Source of the DNA: Cyclina sinensis
Lineage: Eukaryota > Mollusca > Bivalvia > Venerida > Veneridae
Reading direction: 5' to 3'
NCBI GenBank assembly: GCA_012932295.1
Contig: JAAONU010000009.1
Location: 7,853,535-7,917,534 of the forward strand
DNA: 64,000 bases
Shown: piece after piece, positions 14,001 to 25,734 of the stretch
Layout of the letters: the number at the start of each line of letters is the position of its first letter
Position numbering within the stretch: the stretch's first letter is position 1
Program-made: the position numbers and the translations under genes
Notes under the pieces: model-generated
Database searches by the model: none
Told to the model about the DNA's origin: nothing
What the model saw: only the letters and a program-made list of their open reading frames with translations

Positions 14001-16973
14001 TGACTTTAAATTATCAGGCAGCTGTCTGAATATTGATTGAGTAGGCCAATTAATTTTTTCACTAAATAAGTTGATTTCAGAGAAAGAACAAATGTTTTAG
14101 TCAGGAAACTAAACAAAAACTGGTAGTAATTGCTTGCAAATATGTTGCAGCTCGACAGTGTTTAACCGCCTGATGACTTTTTAGGAAAGTTCACTTGCTG
14201 TAACTAGATATTATTTTGAATCAATTAACTAAAACTAATTGGCTGAAATTGAAATGTAATAAGCAGATCAGCAGATATTTTTCTCTACAATTGTTGCTGA
14301 TGGTACTGGGTCTTAGACAGGAGAGATGGTAGGTCACTTTACTGTAAGAACAAATATGCCCATGTACAAGAACTTTATTATAGATTGAATATGGTGATAA
14401 TATACAAAATATAAAGAAACTTTTTCTTTTGTTTTTAAGGCTCCCTTGCTTCACTGGTATACCAGCACTCTATCACACCTCTGGCACTGCCATGCAAACT
14501 TATGCTTCCAGAACAAGGTAAGGGGCACACATATTTTTTGCTGAATTTCACTAGGAAGTGCAATCAGAGAAATTGTAACAAAAAGATATTGTTTATAGTG
14601 TAAGAAAGAAGCTTTTTTGGAATCATGTTAGAAACATTGCTATGTGAGACAGATATACCATCATTATATGGCATGTAAAGAAACATTGACAGGCAGCTAT
14701 GTGTTTATCAAAACAGGCAATATATGATTTATGGAGATTAAAACTGGCAATAACATCATTATGAAACTCCACTAAAGTCCAGTTGTATTGCTTTCAGAAG
14801 GGAAAAGATATTAAAGTAGTTTTTTATTGCTTTGTTTTATGAAACCAGCATTGGCCAAAGCCATGTATTTACCTTAAATTCATAGCAGTTGTATTCTTTA
14901 TCTTTAAGACCCTTCACACACACTGTCAGAGACTTCACCAACCACAGAGATGCCAAGTTCTGCCTCCCAGCTGCTTGCTCAAGGAGCTGGTAAATATGTA
15001 CTTCTTATATATAAGGAAATATAATACAGGAAATATTCAAAGTGTTCCTTGCATTAGTAGACTGCTTCACTTTCTCAAGTTGTTGAGATGATTTTCCTGA
15101 ACATAAAAGTGTTAAAATTGTTTGAGACTGGTTTTATGTTTTTAAACAGTTTACAGTTTTGATGTTAATTTCAAAGACTGGTTCACCTTTTCAGCTTGGC
15201 TTCAGAATGGTATTGTGTTTAATACTTGTAGGCTGACATGTTTACAGTTTAGATAGATAATGAAACACATGTAATTTTTAAATGATCACCACCTCTTCAT
15301 ACAAATGCCATACTGACCTCAGTTTCAAGTTCATTGACTAGAGTAATGCAGAAATTCATAGAACTGATTTTTGTTTCTTAATTCCTAGTTCTAATGATCT
15401 ATAATGGTTTCTTTTTAGCTTGCAATGTTGTGTACCTGAATTCAGTGGACACAGAATCTCTGACAGGTCCACAGGCTGTGGCCAGGGCATGCAAATTGAC
15501 ATTTGAAAATCCACCCCCTAAAACAACCCAAGTACACTTCAAGGTTTCTAACCAAGGTATTACACTGACGGATAACCAACGCAAGTAAGTTGTATAGAAA
15601 ATTGTATGTCGTATCAAGTATTAAAAAAGAAAAAAAATGAATTTTTAATGAGATATCTCTCTTTTAATGAAAGTTACATCTTTAATATGCCTGTGTTATA
15701 TTTTCTGTGAAAATTCTAAGTTTATGCTTGAAACAGTACTAAGAATAGTAGAAACATGTTCTGTACAGATTTAGTGTGAGATTTTGTATGTTAGTGAATT
15801 AAGTAAAAAAAGTTCCATATTGATTTGAAGTGGCCCATTTCTAATAGCTTTCCTATTCTTCGGAAGTAAAATTCATTGAAAACAAACATCATTACCCCGT
15901 GTTTTGGTATGTTATAATGAATCTCTGATTCTATCTTGTGGTGGTGTTGTAGATTGTTTTTCCGACGCCATTATCCAGTAGCTGCTGTAACCTACTGTGG
16001 TTTAGATCCTGAGGACAGAAAGTAAGTGACTTGTATCTATATAGGCTTACATTCATCTGACATAATTTACACATACATGTAGATTATCATGAAGGTGCAT
16101 TCCTTCTGTTTTAATTATCAAGTGCCTAACTTAATGGTTAATGACTTTGTGTTACTTAATAATTGATTTTATATAGGCCCTGCTGTTAGTTCGAGGGTAG
16201 TCATATTGAACCAGAGGCCAAACATTAACAAAAAGTTTGCTCACCTGACATTAGTGAATCTTCTGTTGTCTACTTGTGTTCATGAGAGTTACAAGTTGTG
16301 AAAAAAGTGAATCAGCTGTTCACAGGAATACAGTACAAAGGCCATACACAACCTTTTTGGATAGTCACTTCATACTGCTAATCAGGATAATGAAAGAAAG
16401 TAGTTTGATGACTCATACTAGTTCTCTCAAATGATAGTGTCAACATGGTATAACTAGTGTCAACAAGGCATAACTAGTGTCAACATGGCATAACTAGTGT
16501 CAACATGGCATATCTAGTGTCAACATGGCATAACAAAAGTATTTGTGGATAACGGATATTTAACTTAATACTTTCAGTTACATATAAATATGGATTAGTA
16601 AAATGTACTGAAGTTACTTTGAGGGAAAGATTTTGAAACAACCCCTTTTCCTTCATGATGTGTAAGACCAGGTCTTACTTGTATAATAAAAATGTGGGGC
16701 ACATAATGTCTACTTGAACTCTGTGGATGCATTTATCGTCTTAATAGTAATGGATGTTAAACTAAAATTTTCTCTTGCAGGTGGAGGAGGGATACAGATG
16801 TGCCAGGTGTACAAGCAGATGCGAGAGTGTTTGGTTTTGTTGCCAGGAAACAAGGATCTGTGTCAGATAACTGCTGTCATCTGTTTGCAGAAAGTGATCC
16901 AGATCAACCTGCAAGTGCCATTGTTAACTTTGTTGCAAAGGTTATGATTGGACAAGGAAAAATCAAATCATAG
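5031..16973 (+). CDS. TNS: Tensin, C-terminal part (SH2 and PTB domains); 5' end outside window
   Basis: Tensins are focal-adhesion scaffolds that bind actin, phosphotyrosine proteins through SH2, and integrin beta tails through PTB. Thirteen exons keep one open frame of 2,040 nt (679 residues plus TAG): 5031-5226, 6636-6725, 8623-8673, 9901-10137, 11994-12223, 12751-12929, 13153-13400, 13771-13992, 14440-14517, 14909-14989, 15419-15584, 15953-16021, 16781-16973. Every junction is AG/GT and phases match. Residues 1-398 are low-complexity Ser/Pro/Gln linker with repeated TNTLP-like motifs. SH2 spans about 399-510, with the phosphotyrosine-binding Arg at residue 426 in [11 protein letters not shown] spans about 538-679 and runs to the C-terminus, as in tensin family members. 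The first exon starts in phase 0, so it continues from exons left of the window, where the PTP-like and C2 domains should lie. Which paralogue is meant (TNS1/2/3) cannot be said; a single mollusc tensin is likely. Confidence 0.95.
5227..6635 (+). other. Tensin intron
   Basis: Spans GT donor 5227 to AG 6635. Apart from a short CAAT/CAGT-type simple stretch near 5708-5757, I see nothing of note. Confidence 0.7.
6726..9900 (+). other. Two tensin introns (6726-8622, 8674-9900)
   Basis: AT-rich intronic DNA around the 51-nt exon at 8623-8673. A 136-residue ORF at 7355-7765 has no recognisable composition or domain and lacks support. No repeats recognised. Confidence 0.6.
10138..11993 (+). other. 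Tensin intron with degenerate GTACA-rich repeats
   Basis: Mostly plain AT-rich intron. From about 11752 to 11945 a loose repeat of about 20-25 bp built on TTTGTAC or GTACATT keeps both strands free of stops, giving two overlapping 74-residue chance ORFs. Confidence 0.5.
12751..12798 (+). repeat. CAG/CAA polyglutamine tract in tensin exon
   Basis: The exon opens with four CAG codons directly after the splice acceptor, then mixed CAA/CAG. It gives six Gln, Tyr, six Gln, Phe, two Gln (residues 269 on). The CAA interruptions would limit repeat slippage. The tract lies in the disordered linker ahead of SH2. Confidence 0.9.
16435..16534. repeat. 20-bp tandem repeat, 5 copies, in a tensin intron
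   Basis: Unit TAGTGTCAACATGGCATAAC repeats five times with single-base changes, within the intron before the last tensin exon (16022-16780). Confidence 0.9.
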
Positions 16974-17394
16974 CTGATTCGTCAGTTTAAAATTTTCTAG
17001 AAATGATTAGAAGTGTTTTCATTGGATGGTTTTGTGTTTATGCAAATTTGAACAGAGTGCCTTGCTGTGAAGGACATGACAGAAATAGATTGCTGTTTAT
17101 TTTGTAAGAAAATATTCTGAATCAGTGCTGGCTGATTGGTCAAATAAGGAATGTGTTATAGGGTAGATCACCAGTCGGTGAGAGTTGTGTTCAGATTTGA
17201 TATTTAAAAGAAAGGCTTAATGTAATTGGTTGTTTTTAGAAATGTGATGTATTTATATTATGTGTTGTGACAATTTCTATTTATAGTGTAATTTGATATT
17301 TTATCGGTGTATAGATAAAAACATATTGTGAAGTGTTAGTGAATGAAGAAATATTGCTTAAAACTTGTTATTTGTTTGTTAGTTAGGCAATAAA
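16974..17394 (+). other. TNS: Tensin proximal 3' UTR
   Basis: No coding signal follows the TAG at 16971-16973. The sequence is T-rich, as expected of a 3' UTR. The first AATAAA is at 17389-17394. Later AATAAA copies at 19568-19573 (followed by a long T run) and 20628-20633 could give longer transcripts, so the true end is uncertain. Confidence 0.5.
17389..17394 (+). terminator. TNS: Candidate polyadenylation signal AATAAA for tensin (proximal)
   Basis: Canonical hexamer about 415 nt after the stop codon. In this AT-rich DNA the hexamer occurs by chance, and better-placed copies exist at 19568 and 20628, so use is unproven. Confidence 0.35.
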
Positions 17395-19567
17395 TTTTAG
17401 GTGTTTCAGAATGAATGTACTTACTATGAAATTCATACCTTTTTGTTACTGTTGCACATGTGAAAAAATATTTTCATGAAGTGTATCATAAATTGTTTTA
17501 TATATGTACATGTAAATGCTTTTTAATGTTTGCTGAATCTGTTTATGCTGTATACATGTATATGACAAAATAATTATTTGACATAGTGCTTTTTGCACAT
17601 AAACATTATTTAAGTTAAGTATCTGTATGCTTTCTAGCATGTTATACCATTGAAAAGTTAATGTACTATTATATTTATAATGCATTTGTTTAATGTTTAT
17701 TTTTTACTGTTACAAACCTGTTTGCAGAATGAGATAGCTTATACATGTTTTTTTTTCGAATGTTACAAAAATATGGTTTTGAAGTACAAATATTACGAAA
17801 AAATGAAATTTAAATGAAATCAGAAAATGAAATTTCATCAAATGGCAAAATTCATGTTTGTGTTTTGAGATTTTTACTCACCATTAGGAAGTAATGTGTT
17901 CATAAACTCATGTAAGCCTATTTTTACATTAATTTTACACATTTCAATACTTAGCTGTTTCTTTTGGTGTCTTGCATGGGCGTGTACTTCGTGTTCAATT
18001 GTATTGATTTTTTCAAAATGTGAAGTTATAGAAATCCAAATGAAAAGATATTTGTAGCTTATAATTCTAAATATAAGTAAAATAAGTTTAAATAATCATC
18101 TTTTGTATTGATTTGATGAATTCTGGAAAATTGCTTACATACAACTTTCAATTCTGACTTGTCAAACTAAAAGATGTTCAGAAAAAAATGGGGTTTTATT
18201 TAAAGGAAATACCCTTTTTTCTGCGATTTGGTTTAAAATCGATACACTTCCCTCCAAAGAAAGGGAGATTTTTATCTGTTACTAAGAGAAAGATATGAGA
18301 AGTCATGCTTCTGCTAAAAGGCATACCTCACAAGCATGTTATGAATGTGTGTATTATACTATAGGTATATATATTCTATTTAATATATGTTGTAAAGTGT
18401 TGAGCATTTTTTTAAAAAACATAAGTTGCTTTTTCATTGTATGATCACCCCTTGTTAATGATATACATCATCTGTGAAGTGTTTTCTTTGGGCATCAAAG
18501 CTTATTTGATTAAAGTGATTACAGTTTTTCTTGAAAGATTTGCAGTTTTTACACAAGTAAGCATGCTCTAATGAAATGAAGTGCCCAGGAAATGGAACCT
18601 GTTACATGCTTGTCAGGCACGTGTTCCTCATTTTAAAGTTTATGACAGTAAACACCTAACTTTTCAACATTTCAGAAGAGAAAAGGCTATCTGTATACAC
18701 CATCTTTCGATTTCTCTTCAAGTTGTCATCATATATTTTGTGCAAATCACATAAAATATATAATTATACATTTGTATTTATTCATTTTTTTGTTAATTTC
18801 GTTTTTGTTTTCTGGCCTTTATGATATTATGTGTATAAGATCTGAGAGTTAGAAGAATGTGGTTTGCTGAAAGTGTGTCAGTTGTAAATCATTGATTACC
18901 TTCTGTTTGATACAAACAATTCATCATGAAAGATTTCTTGAAAGTGTTTTCACAGATGAAACAAGTTTATAAGCCAGTTTGGACAAATACAAGTGACAGA
19001 CCAGTGATAGATTCAGAGAAATTTGTGGTATTGGAAGTTAGATCTTGGACTGAGTAACAAGATCTCTGTATGATTTTGTCTAAGGGTCAGGAAAGATTGT
19101 TCTCTTTTAAAAAGGTGATGTACAAAATTTACACCAAGTTTTAAAACACTCGTGCAAGAGAAGGTAATTTAGAAAGTGAACAGTTGACTTTTAAGATGTA
19201 ATGAAATTGGAGGACTGGGAAATTTACTATTGTATTAAAATGATAAACAAGGAGCAGACAAAAGTAGGAAATTTTTCAGCTCTCAAATTGTTAAAATGAT
19301 TTTAGTTAACGGTTTTAAAAAGGTGCTATTTCTTGTAATTGTTGTACTGTGTAATATGCGATTATATTTCATGTCACATAAGGTCAATATCATGCATTGT
19401 TAACTGCTTTTAGTTACAGATTCTACTATACCTCCTATGTAACTTGCTTGCATTTTTTTTTAACTTATTAAAGACATAACATATTGGCAATTAATTGCAC
19501 TATCACAGAACACAGAGAAGTCACAAAAGATTTCCTCAAAAGTCTATATATGTTGTTTTTTATTTCA

Positions 19568-19573
19568 AATAAA
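19568..19573 (+). terminator. TNS: Candidate distal polyadenylation signal AATAAA
   Basis: AATAAA followed within about 40 nt by a long T-rich stretch (19602-19616), the usual arrangement of signal and downstream element. It would give a 3' UTR of about 2.6 kb for tensin. Confidence 0.35.
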
Positions 19574-20144
19574 CGTAAGTATCTCTTGACTTGTTTATAT
19601 TAATTTTTTTTTTTTGAGAAAAAGAAAGTCAATTTTAGCAAATTTCAATTATTGTAAAAATGAAATTTATAATATTGCTAAGCCTGTCATTGGATCAGTG
19701 GTTTGAACTTGTGTATTAAATTTGATTCATGCACATGTACATGTTAAGAAGTTCAGAATGGCAACATTAGTTCAACAAAAACAATGCAGATACAAACATT
19801 AAGAAGAAAAAGTGGTGAATTTAAAGCTAAGATCTCCTGTAATAGAGAAGTATCCACTCCAAGTTATACCAAAGCAATTTACTTTTTTCTTATTTTTACA
19901 TCTAGTTTTATTCGTGGAGTATGACTTTGCTGAAAACTGGTGGAAGGAGTATTGATAAAAATGTCATCTTTAGTGAAAATTGTAGAAATCAAGAAAGAAA
20001 GTATTGCCACATCAGAAGTGAAATTATGATCACAACTTTGTTAATAACCCCCAGGTTTACTTGTTACACTATCAACACCGCTTTTTTGTTTAGATTGTTA
20101 GTAATTGAGGTCTGTACATGATACTGAATCACTTTGGTAACATT

Positions 20145-20354
20145 TTAACCCTGAACATGCTGAAATTTTGTAATGGATTTGCCCGGCTTTGAATTTGGAA
20201 CAGTCCATTCAAGGTTAAGGGATTTCAATATCAAAATACAAAAATGGAGCTACCAACAGTATAGAGCCTAGGTCAGACTGATGTGCAGGTTGGCCTGGCA
20301 TCTATACTGGTGGCAAAGGCTAATCACTTTTGGTTCCAGCAGGTTAAGGGTTAA
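20145..20354. mobile_element. TTAA-flanked miniature inverted-repeat element, copy 1
   Basis: Begins TTAACCCTGAACATGCTGAA and ends GGTTAAGGGTTAA, so the ends are inverted copies of TTAACCCT. It shares order and motifs with the copy at 27810-28025 (a TGGA/GTCCA segment near the left end, a TCAGACTG-type segment, GCAGGTTGGCCTGG, GGCAAAGGC near the right end). TTAA ends are typical of piggyBac-type cut-and-paste transposition. No ORF, so non-autonomous. Confidence 0.7.
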
Positions 20355-21772
20355 TATCCCGTTGTTATGTATTTTGAAATATTATTTTTTTGAAGTTGAA
20401 CTTCAGGGGTAAAGAAGATTTACATCTGGAAGGAAGTTAAGTTTTGACAGAAGTAAAGAAATTGTAACTAATGACACTTTTTGTCATGTATGAATCATCA
20501 TTAAATATTTCAGATTTACTGCCAGGAAAAGAAGTATTCAAAGCCTAACCTATGTATCATGCAAGACCTCAATAATTTAGGATTGTTAAACAAATGTCAT
20601 ACAGTGTATCTATATATATCATGAACAAATAAACGTTCATAAAAAATTCCTTGTTTCTCTTTAGTCCAGTGTCAAAATATTGTCTACCATCACAGGTCAC
20701 ACATGTAAGAATCAAAGCCTTTTAGTGTAACAGTAATGAAACTTGCATCTTTGGCTTTGAATGGAGGAAAACATGTAGTTTTTGAGCTGTTTCTATGCTT
20801 GTTGGCATTTGAAAAGAAGTCCGTTGAAAAACCCGCTAATTATTTTTAGAGTGCAGAAGAAACACTGTTGAACTTGCTGAAACCCCTGCCTTTCTGCAAG
20901 CCCCGTCTTTGTTACACACGTTTCGAAGTTTAGAATGATGCTAAACTATAGCTTAACATTCTTAATTTCCTGCAGCATCAGTACTTTACAAAATTAACGT
21001 TATTAAAGGTGACTTGACTTTGAGTAGGTCCGATTTCTGCCAGATTCTCTGTCAAAATCAGTTGCGGAGAGCATTTAAAATCTATCATTTATGCGAAAGG
21101 TAAATAATTTAACTACATTTTGCAGCCTTAGCATTTAGCAGTCTTATCTATTTCACATGACATATTTGTTCTTCTGCCTTTGTATCTAGACAATCAAAAT
21201 CATCCTACTCATCTTTTCAGTTTGTACTGTTATCTGCAATGTTCTCTTTTAAGTCCTAGGATATCCGTTTTCCCTTTCTGCTCTCACATCACATATTGAG
21301 CCTTTAGTTCCCACCAACCGTCATCATTTAATTCAACTGAATATGATTTATTTCCTGTCACATCCTGTATGTAACTTCCGACACAAACCATCATGCTTTA
21401 TATGTACGGAAAGTGTAAATTTAACAAGACAATATGATGACTGTGTGCAGGAGTTTGGTGAGTCAATATAAATGAAAACTGCTTTACCATATTATCGCTC
21501 GCCCGGCAGCAGTGTAGTGACGATGGAACAAAGAGCTGCTCACCGTTAGGTTAGGGTTAGCATCAGACAATGGCAATACATGTATCTGTAAAATCAGGCA
21601 ATGATGAACAATAAGTAGTACTGCACATACTTAGAACAGAATGTTAATGGCAGATAAATGTTCTTAGATATCTGTTTCGACACAGACTATCTGTGCAAGG
21701 TAGAACGACGTTCGTCTTCGTTCGAGAGGAATACAGTTTTGGAATGCGCTGTCTTAGAACTAACGCCAGGCA

Positions 21773-22343
21773 CAGTGCTGTTACGTCACAGCTAGTAAAT
21801 ATTCTTCAAGACTATATGATAGTACTTTACAGTGCTGTTACGTCACAGCTAGATAAATATTCTTCAAGATTATAAGTAGAACTTTACAGTGCTGTTACGT
21901 CACAGCTAGGTAAATATTCTTCAAGACTATAAGCTAGAACTTTTCAGTGCTGTTACATCACAGCTAGTTAAATATTCTTCAAGACTTTAACTAGAACTTT
22001 GCAGTGCTGTTACGTCAGATCTAGGTTAATATTCTTCAAGACTATAAATAGATTTTTACAGTGCTGTTACGTCACAACTAAGTAAATATTCTTCAAGACT
22101 ATAAATAGAACTTTACAGTGCTATTTGGTCACAGCTAGGTAAGTATTCTTCAAGACTATAAATAGAACTTTACAGTGCTGTTACGTCACAGCTAGGTAAA
22201 TATTCTTCAAGACTATTAATAGAACTTTACGGTGCTGTTACGTCACAGCTAAGTAAATATTCTTCAAGACTATAAATAGAATTTTACAGTGCTGTTACGT
22301 CACAGCTAGGTAAATATTCTTCAAGACTATAAATAGAACTTTA
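21773..22343. repeat. 57-bp tandem repeat, about 10 copies
   Basis: CAGTGCTGTTACGTCACAGC recurs every 57 bp (21773, 21830, 21887 and on), followed by a TAAATATTCTTCAAGACTAT half. Copies differ by a few bases. Most carry TTACGTCA, close to the CRE/ATF core TGACGTCA. Lies in intergenic DNA between tensin and the GCC-repeat gene. Confidence 0.9.
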
Positions 22344-23084
22344 AAGAACTAATTATTGCATAATAAAGATTTCCGTAAAAGGAAGCAAAATTACTATTTA
22401 CAAAGATCTTGTTTCTTTTCACCATTTGTGCTTGTTAATGAAACTGTATAGAAGCTGCGACTCAAAGTTCTCCCGATTTACCAATACTTGAAAAGCCTTT
22501 CATACTTCTGGTCTTTTTTATTTGTGAAGAACTAGAACTTGTTCTGAAAATTATTTATTCTTGAAAAAGACACCTTTGGTGGGAAACATTATTTAGCCTT
22601 ACTTTTCTGTGATATTTTTGACAATTTAACAGACTGACAGATTGTAAAAAAATATTGTTACAGAATGCTGAAATGACTGTGATATTTTTCGAAAATTAGT
22701 TCTGGGGAAGTTGCTATGGAAAGACATTAGCGGGATTGTTTCACCTGTTTGCTTCTTTAATTTCCAGAAAGAAACCACTACGGCATCTTCAAAAGCTTAT
22801 AAAATAAGACTCGGGCTTGATCTGTTGAATTTTTATTAATTGTGTAAAACCTAAATAAACGAGACAAATTTAACGGAATATCAGTTGCTTTTTTTTAAAT
22901 TTCGACCAGATCAAGTTTTACCTCGTACGAGATAAACACCGCGTTTTCATTTAAGTATATATACTCTCTGCCAGTTGCCTTGGCAGATCGGGTACATTTA
23001 AAGGATCTTTCTATCTTTTTGGACACCCTGGAGCTTAGACGTTCTTCGAAACCTAGGTACGTGATCAGTTAACTGTGCTTTCCT

Positions 23085-23345
23085 AATGCTACACCATGCT
23101 AATGCCGGGCCATGTCGTGCCGGACTGACCCATGTCATCTGCGGAAAAGCTTAGCCATGTCATGTCCATACAGACTTGGCCATGTCTAAAAGCTCAAGGC
23201 TTAGTCATGTCATGTCATGCCGGGCTGAGCCATGCCATCTAATTCAAGGCTTAGCCATTTCATGTCGAGACAAGCTCGGCCATTCAAAGTTGTACCGAGC
23301 TTTGCAAAAAAGCATGTCATGTCGAGACATGGCTAGGTCATGCCG
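23085..23345. repeat. Degenerate CATGTCATG-rich repeat region
   Basis: GCCATGTCATGTC, CTTAGCCAT, TCGAGACA and AGCTCGGCC-type words recur irregularly over 260 bp, suggesting an old tandem array. The 90-residue ORF across it is a by-product. No known family recognised. Confidence 0.5.
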
Positions 23346-24024
23346 TGCTATTTGCAATGCTATTGTATGTTATATGTTTTTGCTATACTTTAATCGAGCG
23401 TTGTTTTTCACTTCAGCCACTTTAGTTTCATATCGAATGCATACTTAGGGTATATATAGACTGTAAGCAATATAGCCTAGCAGTTGCATATCACATGGGG
23501 TATGCCCACTCTTTGGAAAACTGTAAACTCCCTAAACTTGTGCATTTTCGCAACATCGAAATAATCATTGAGGTAAACAAGCTTAAAACTATGTGCTTCG
23601 TGTCAAAGGTTTGTAACCTGTCTAAACGATTACTTTCTTCGTGACTCTGTCTTTGTAAACCATTTAGAAATACAGGTATTGTTACTTTCCTGAGCGTCTA
23701 TGACATGGCTATTTGTTTGCATTACAACTGTGTTTTCATTACATTTCGTGTGCAGACACTTGTAGCTTTCCAATTTATGTAGAAATATGCGTTTTCCCCA
23801 GTTGTAGAATTACTGCAATCAACACGAAGGGCATCTTGTCAATATCAACAGTCAAGCCGAAAATTTGTATATTAACACTCTTTGCGGTCTATGCACGGTA
23901 AGAGTCACACATTTACCGAATCTTTAGGAAAGCATTCATCCAAGAGATTCTGTATTTAGTTTCCATGCTGCAAAGCTGTTCTTTGAATAATTACATTAAC
24001 AGACAGACTGGTTGTAACTAGTCG

Positions 24025-24250
24025 CGACGGAGCAGTGGTTCAGTGGCAACTCGCTGACTTGTAATCCAGGAGTTGCGAGTTCGACTCCCCGCTAGTCCAT
24101 TTCTGACTGTCTTTCAGATGAGACATTAAACCGAGGTCCGAACTGTCAGCTATTCACTGAATATGGAAAAGAACCAAGGGTTTCTAGGAAATGGGATTCT
24201 TTCTGTATCTTGTACTTTCCTCCATAACTCATTTCTATATTGATGCAGGC
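24025..24250 (+). mobile_element. tRNA-derived SINE, copy 1
   Basis: The head has a pol III A box (TGGTTCAGTGG, 24036-24046) and B box (GAGTTCGACTCC, 24077-24088). The body has CTTTCAGATGAGACATTAAA, GAACCAAGGG and TATCTTGTAC, the same order as the copies at 53934-54201, 48378-48560 and 61495-61745. The head can be drawn as a poor cloverleaf (loop CTTGTAA), so it is tRNA-related but not a working tRNA. Confidence 0.8.
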
Positions 24251-25734
24251 TTCTTGATATTATTTTGAGAGCACGTTATTACATAATCCAATACTGTTTG
24301 CATTTTTGTTTTACTTTTAGCGAGCATGTAGACATAGCAATTCATTGTCAGTAGGACGTTGACAAATCAAAAACAACAGCCATACAAGTTGATAACAACC
24401 TCGATTCGGTTTATCACGGCATTTATCGTTGAATCTCTTACATTTCCATGATTCAGTGTATGTTCACTATAGAGGATTAATCCTGTTAAAAGGAACACAT
24501 AAATTCACACAATATCACATTTTATACTTACAATTGTTTTAGCTGATGAAAATTGGAAGGGGTTGTCAGATGAAGACACAGCAAAGCTCTGAGAATGGTA
24601 TGACATGACACGCATTATCTACCTTCATTGGACTGTAACCCGGGGTGGGGGGAGGGCTAAATTCTAACCAAGGTAACGAGGCTTGTGAGGCTGTTAAAAA
24701 AGGATCTGGATTTTCGATGGTTCGATGGTCTTTGTTCGTTCAAGACAACACCTCTGTGTGAAATTATGTGAGTATCTTACGAGTATATGGAAGTACTGTT
24801 GACTACTTATCAATTGGAATTTTATCTGTAGAAACCAAAGGAACTTGAAGCACCGTGGATGATACAGCTACATACCGCTGTGTTGGAGCATTCTTCAATA
24901 CCTCGATACATTAATACTTTTGAATTTTATGTACATGGAGAAAATAACTACAATATGTCAATTAATTCATTTCCATGTGTTTTGATATATCAAAATTTAC
25001 CCTATTATCATTATCCTTTTCAGCGGCGGCGAAACTGAAGTGGTTGAAATAGAGAGCAAAAGTTTTTTTTTTAAAATATACTGTTCATGACGTTTTGTTT
25101 TTGCTTTGTGTCTGTTTTTATATATATATCACCGTATACAATTAACGTTAACAAAAAAAAATATTGTCTTTGACCAGTGAAACATGTTCAAAACAGGAGC
25201 AATCGGAAATGGATTGTTGATAAAAAATGTTTCTGCTTGACATAGTTTTGATAGTTTTACAGTATTTCGTCTTCAAATGATAAAATTGACCCTGTCGAAA
25301 TATTCTTATCAGTTAATTGCGGAATTTTAGAGTCTATTTTTCCTTAGCCAAACTTGTGACTGTTTTTTTTTTCTCTACAATGACTGCCTGTGGTAAATAT
25401 ATATATTTTTTAATTTGTAAAGTCAGTTTCGAAATAGATTTTCAGGCTTAACAATGGTAGCTGTTTGGGAAACTGAAGTATGTGTTTATATCATAAATTC
25501 GTAATCTAATGAATTTAATTTCACCAAACTTAATCTTTATCAAACATAATATTTTAGCCTGTTTACTTTACAAATACCTTTGAGGTAGAATTCAATGTTT
25601 TGATTTTAGAAATCTTTACGACAATTCTTCGAAGCTTATAGAATTAGTGAATTAAGGTAACAGTTAAAATAAAGGCCGTTTTATAAAGTCATGCATTTCC
25701 TTCTTTTTTTTCAGCTTTGTATAAGACAGGTCTG

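Larger units (their letters stand above)
17395..21772. other. Possible distal tensin 3' UTR and intergenic DNA
   Basis: No exon-like open stretches. It contains the TTAA-type miniature element at 20145-20354 and several AATAAA hexamers. The rest is unremarkable AT-rich sequence. Confidence 0.5.
22344..25714. other. Intergenic DNA upstream of the GCC-repeat gene
   Basis: Holds the CATGTC repeat and SINE listed separately. The rest has no exon I can defend. A first non-coding exon of the GCC-repeat gene may lie here, since its first recognised coding exon is preceded by a strong acceptor (T-rich run then CAG at 25712-25714). Confidence 0.5.

Noticed and set aside
24025..24098. Functional tRNA gene (Thr-like anticodon TGT)
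   Set aside because: Arms pair poorly, and the sequence is followed by a SINE body shared with other copies in the window.
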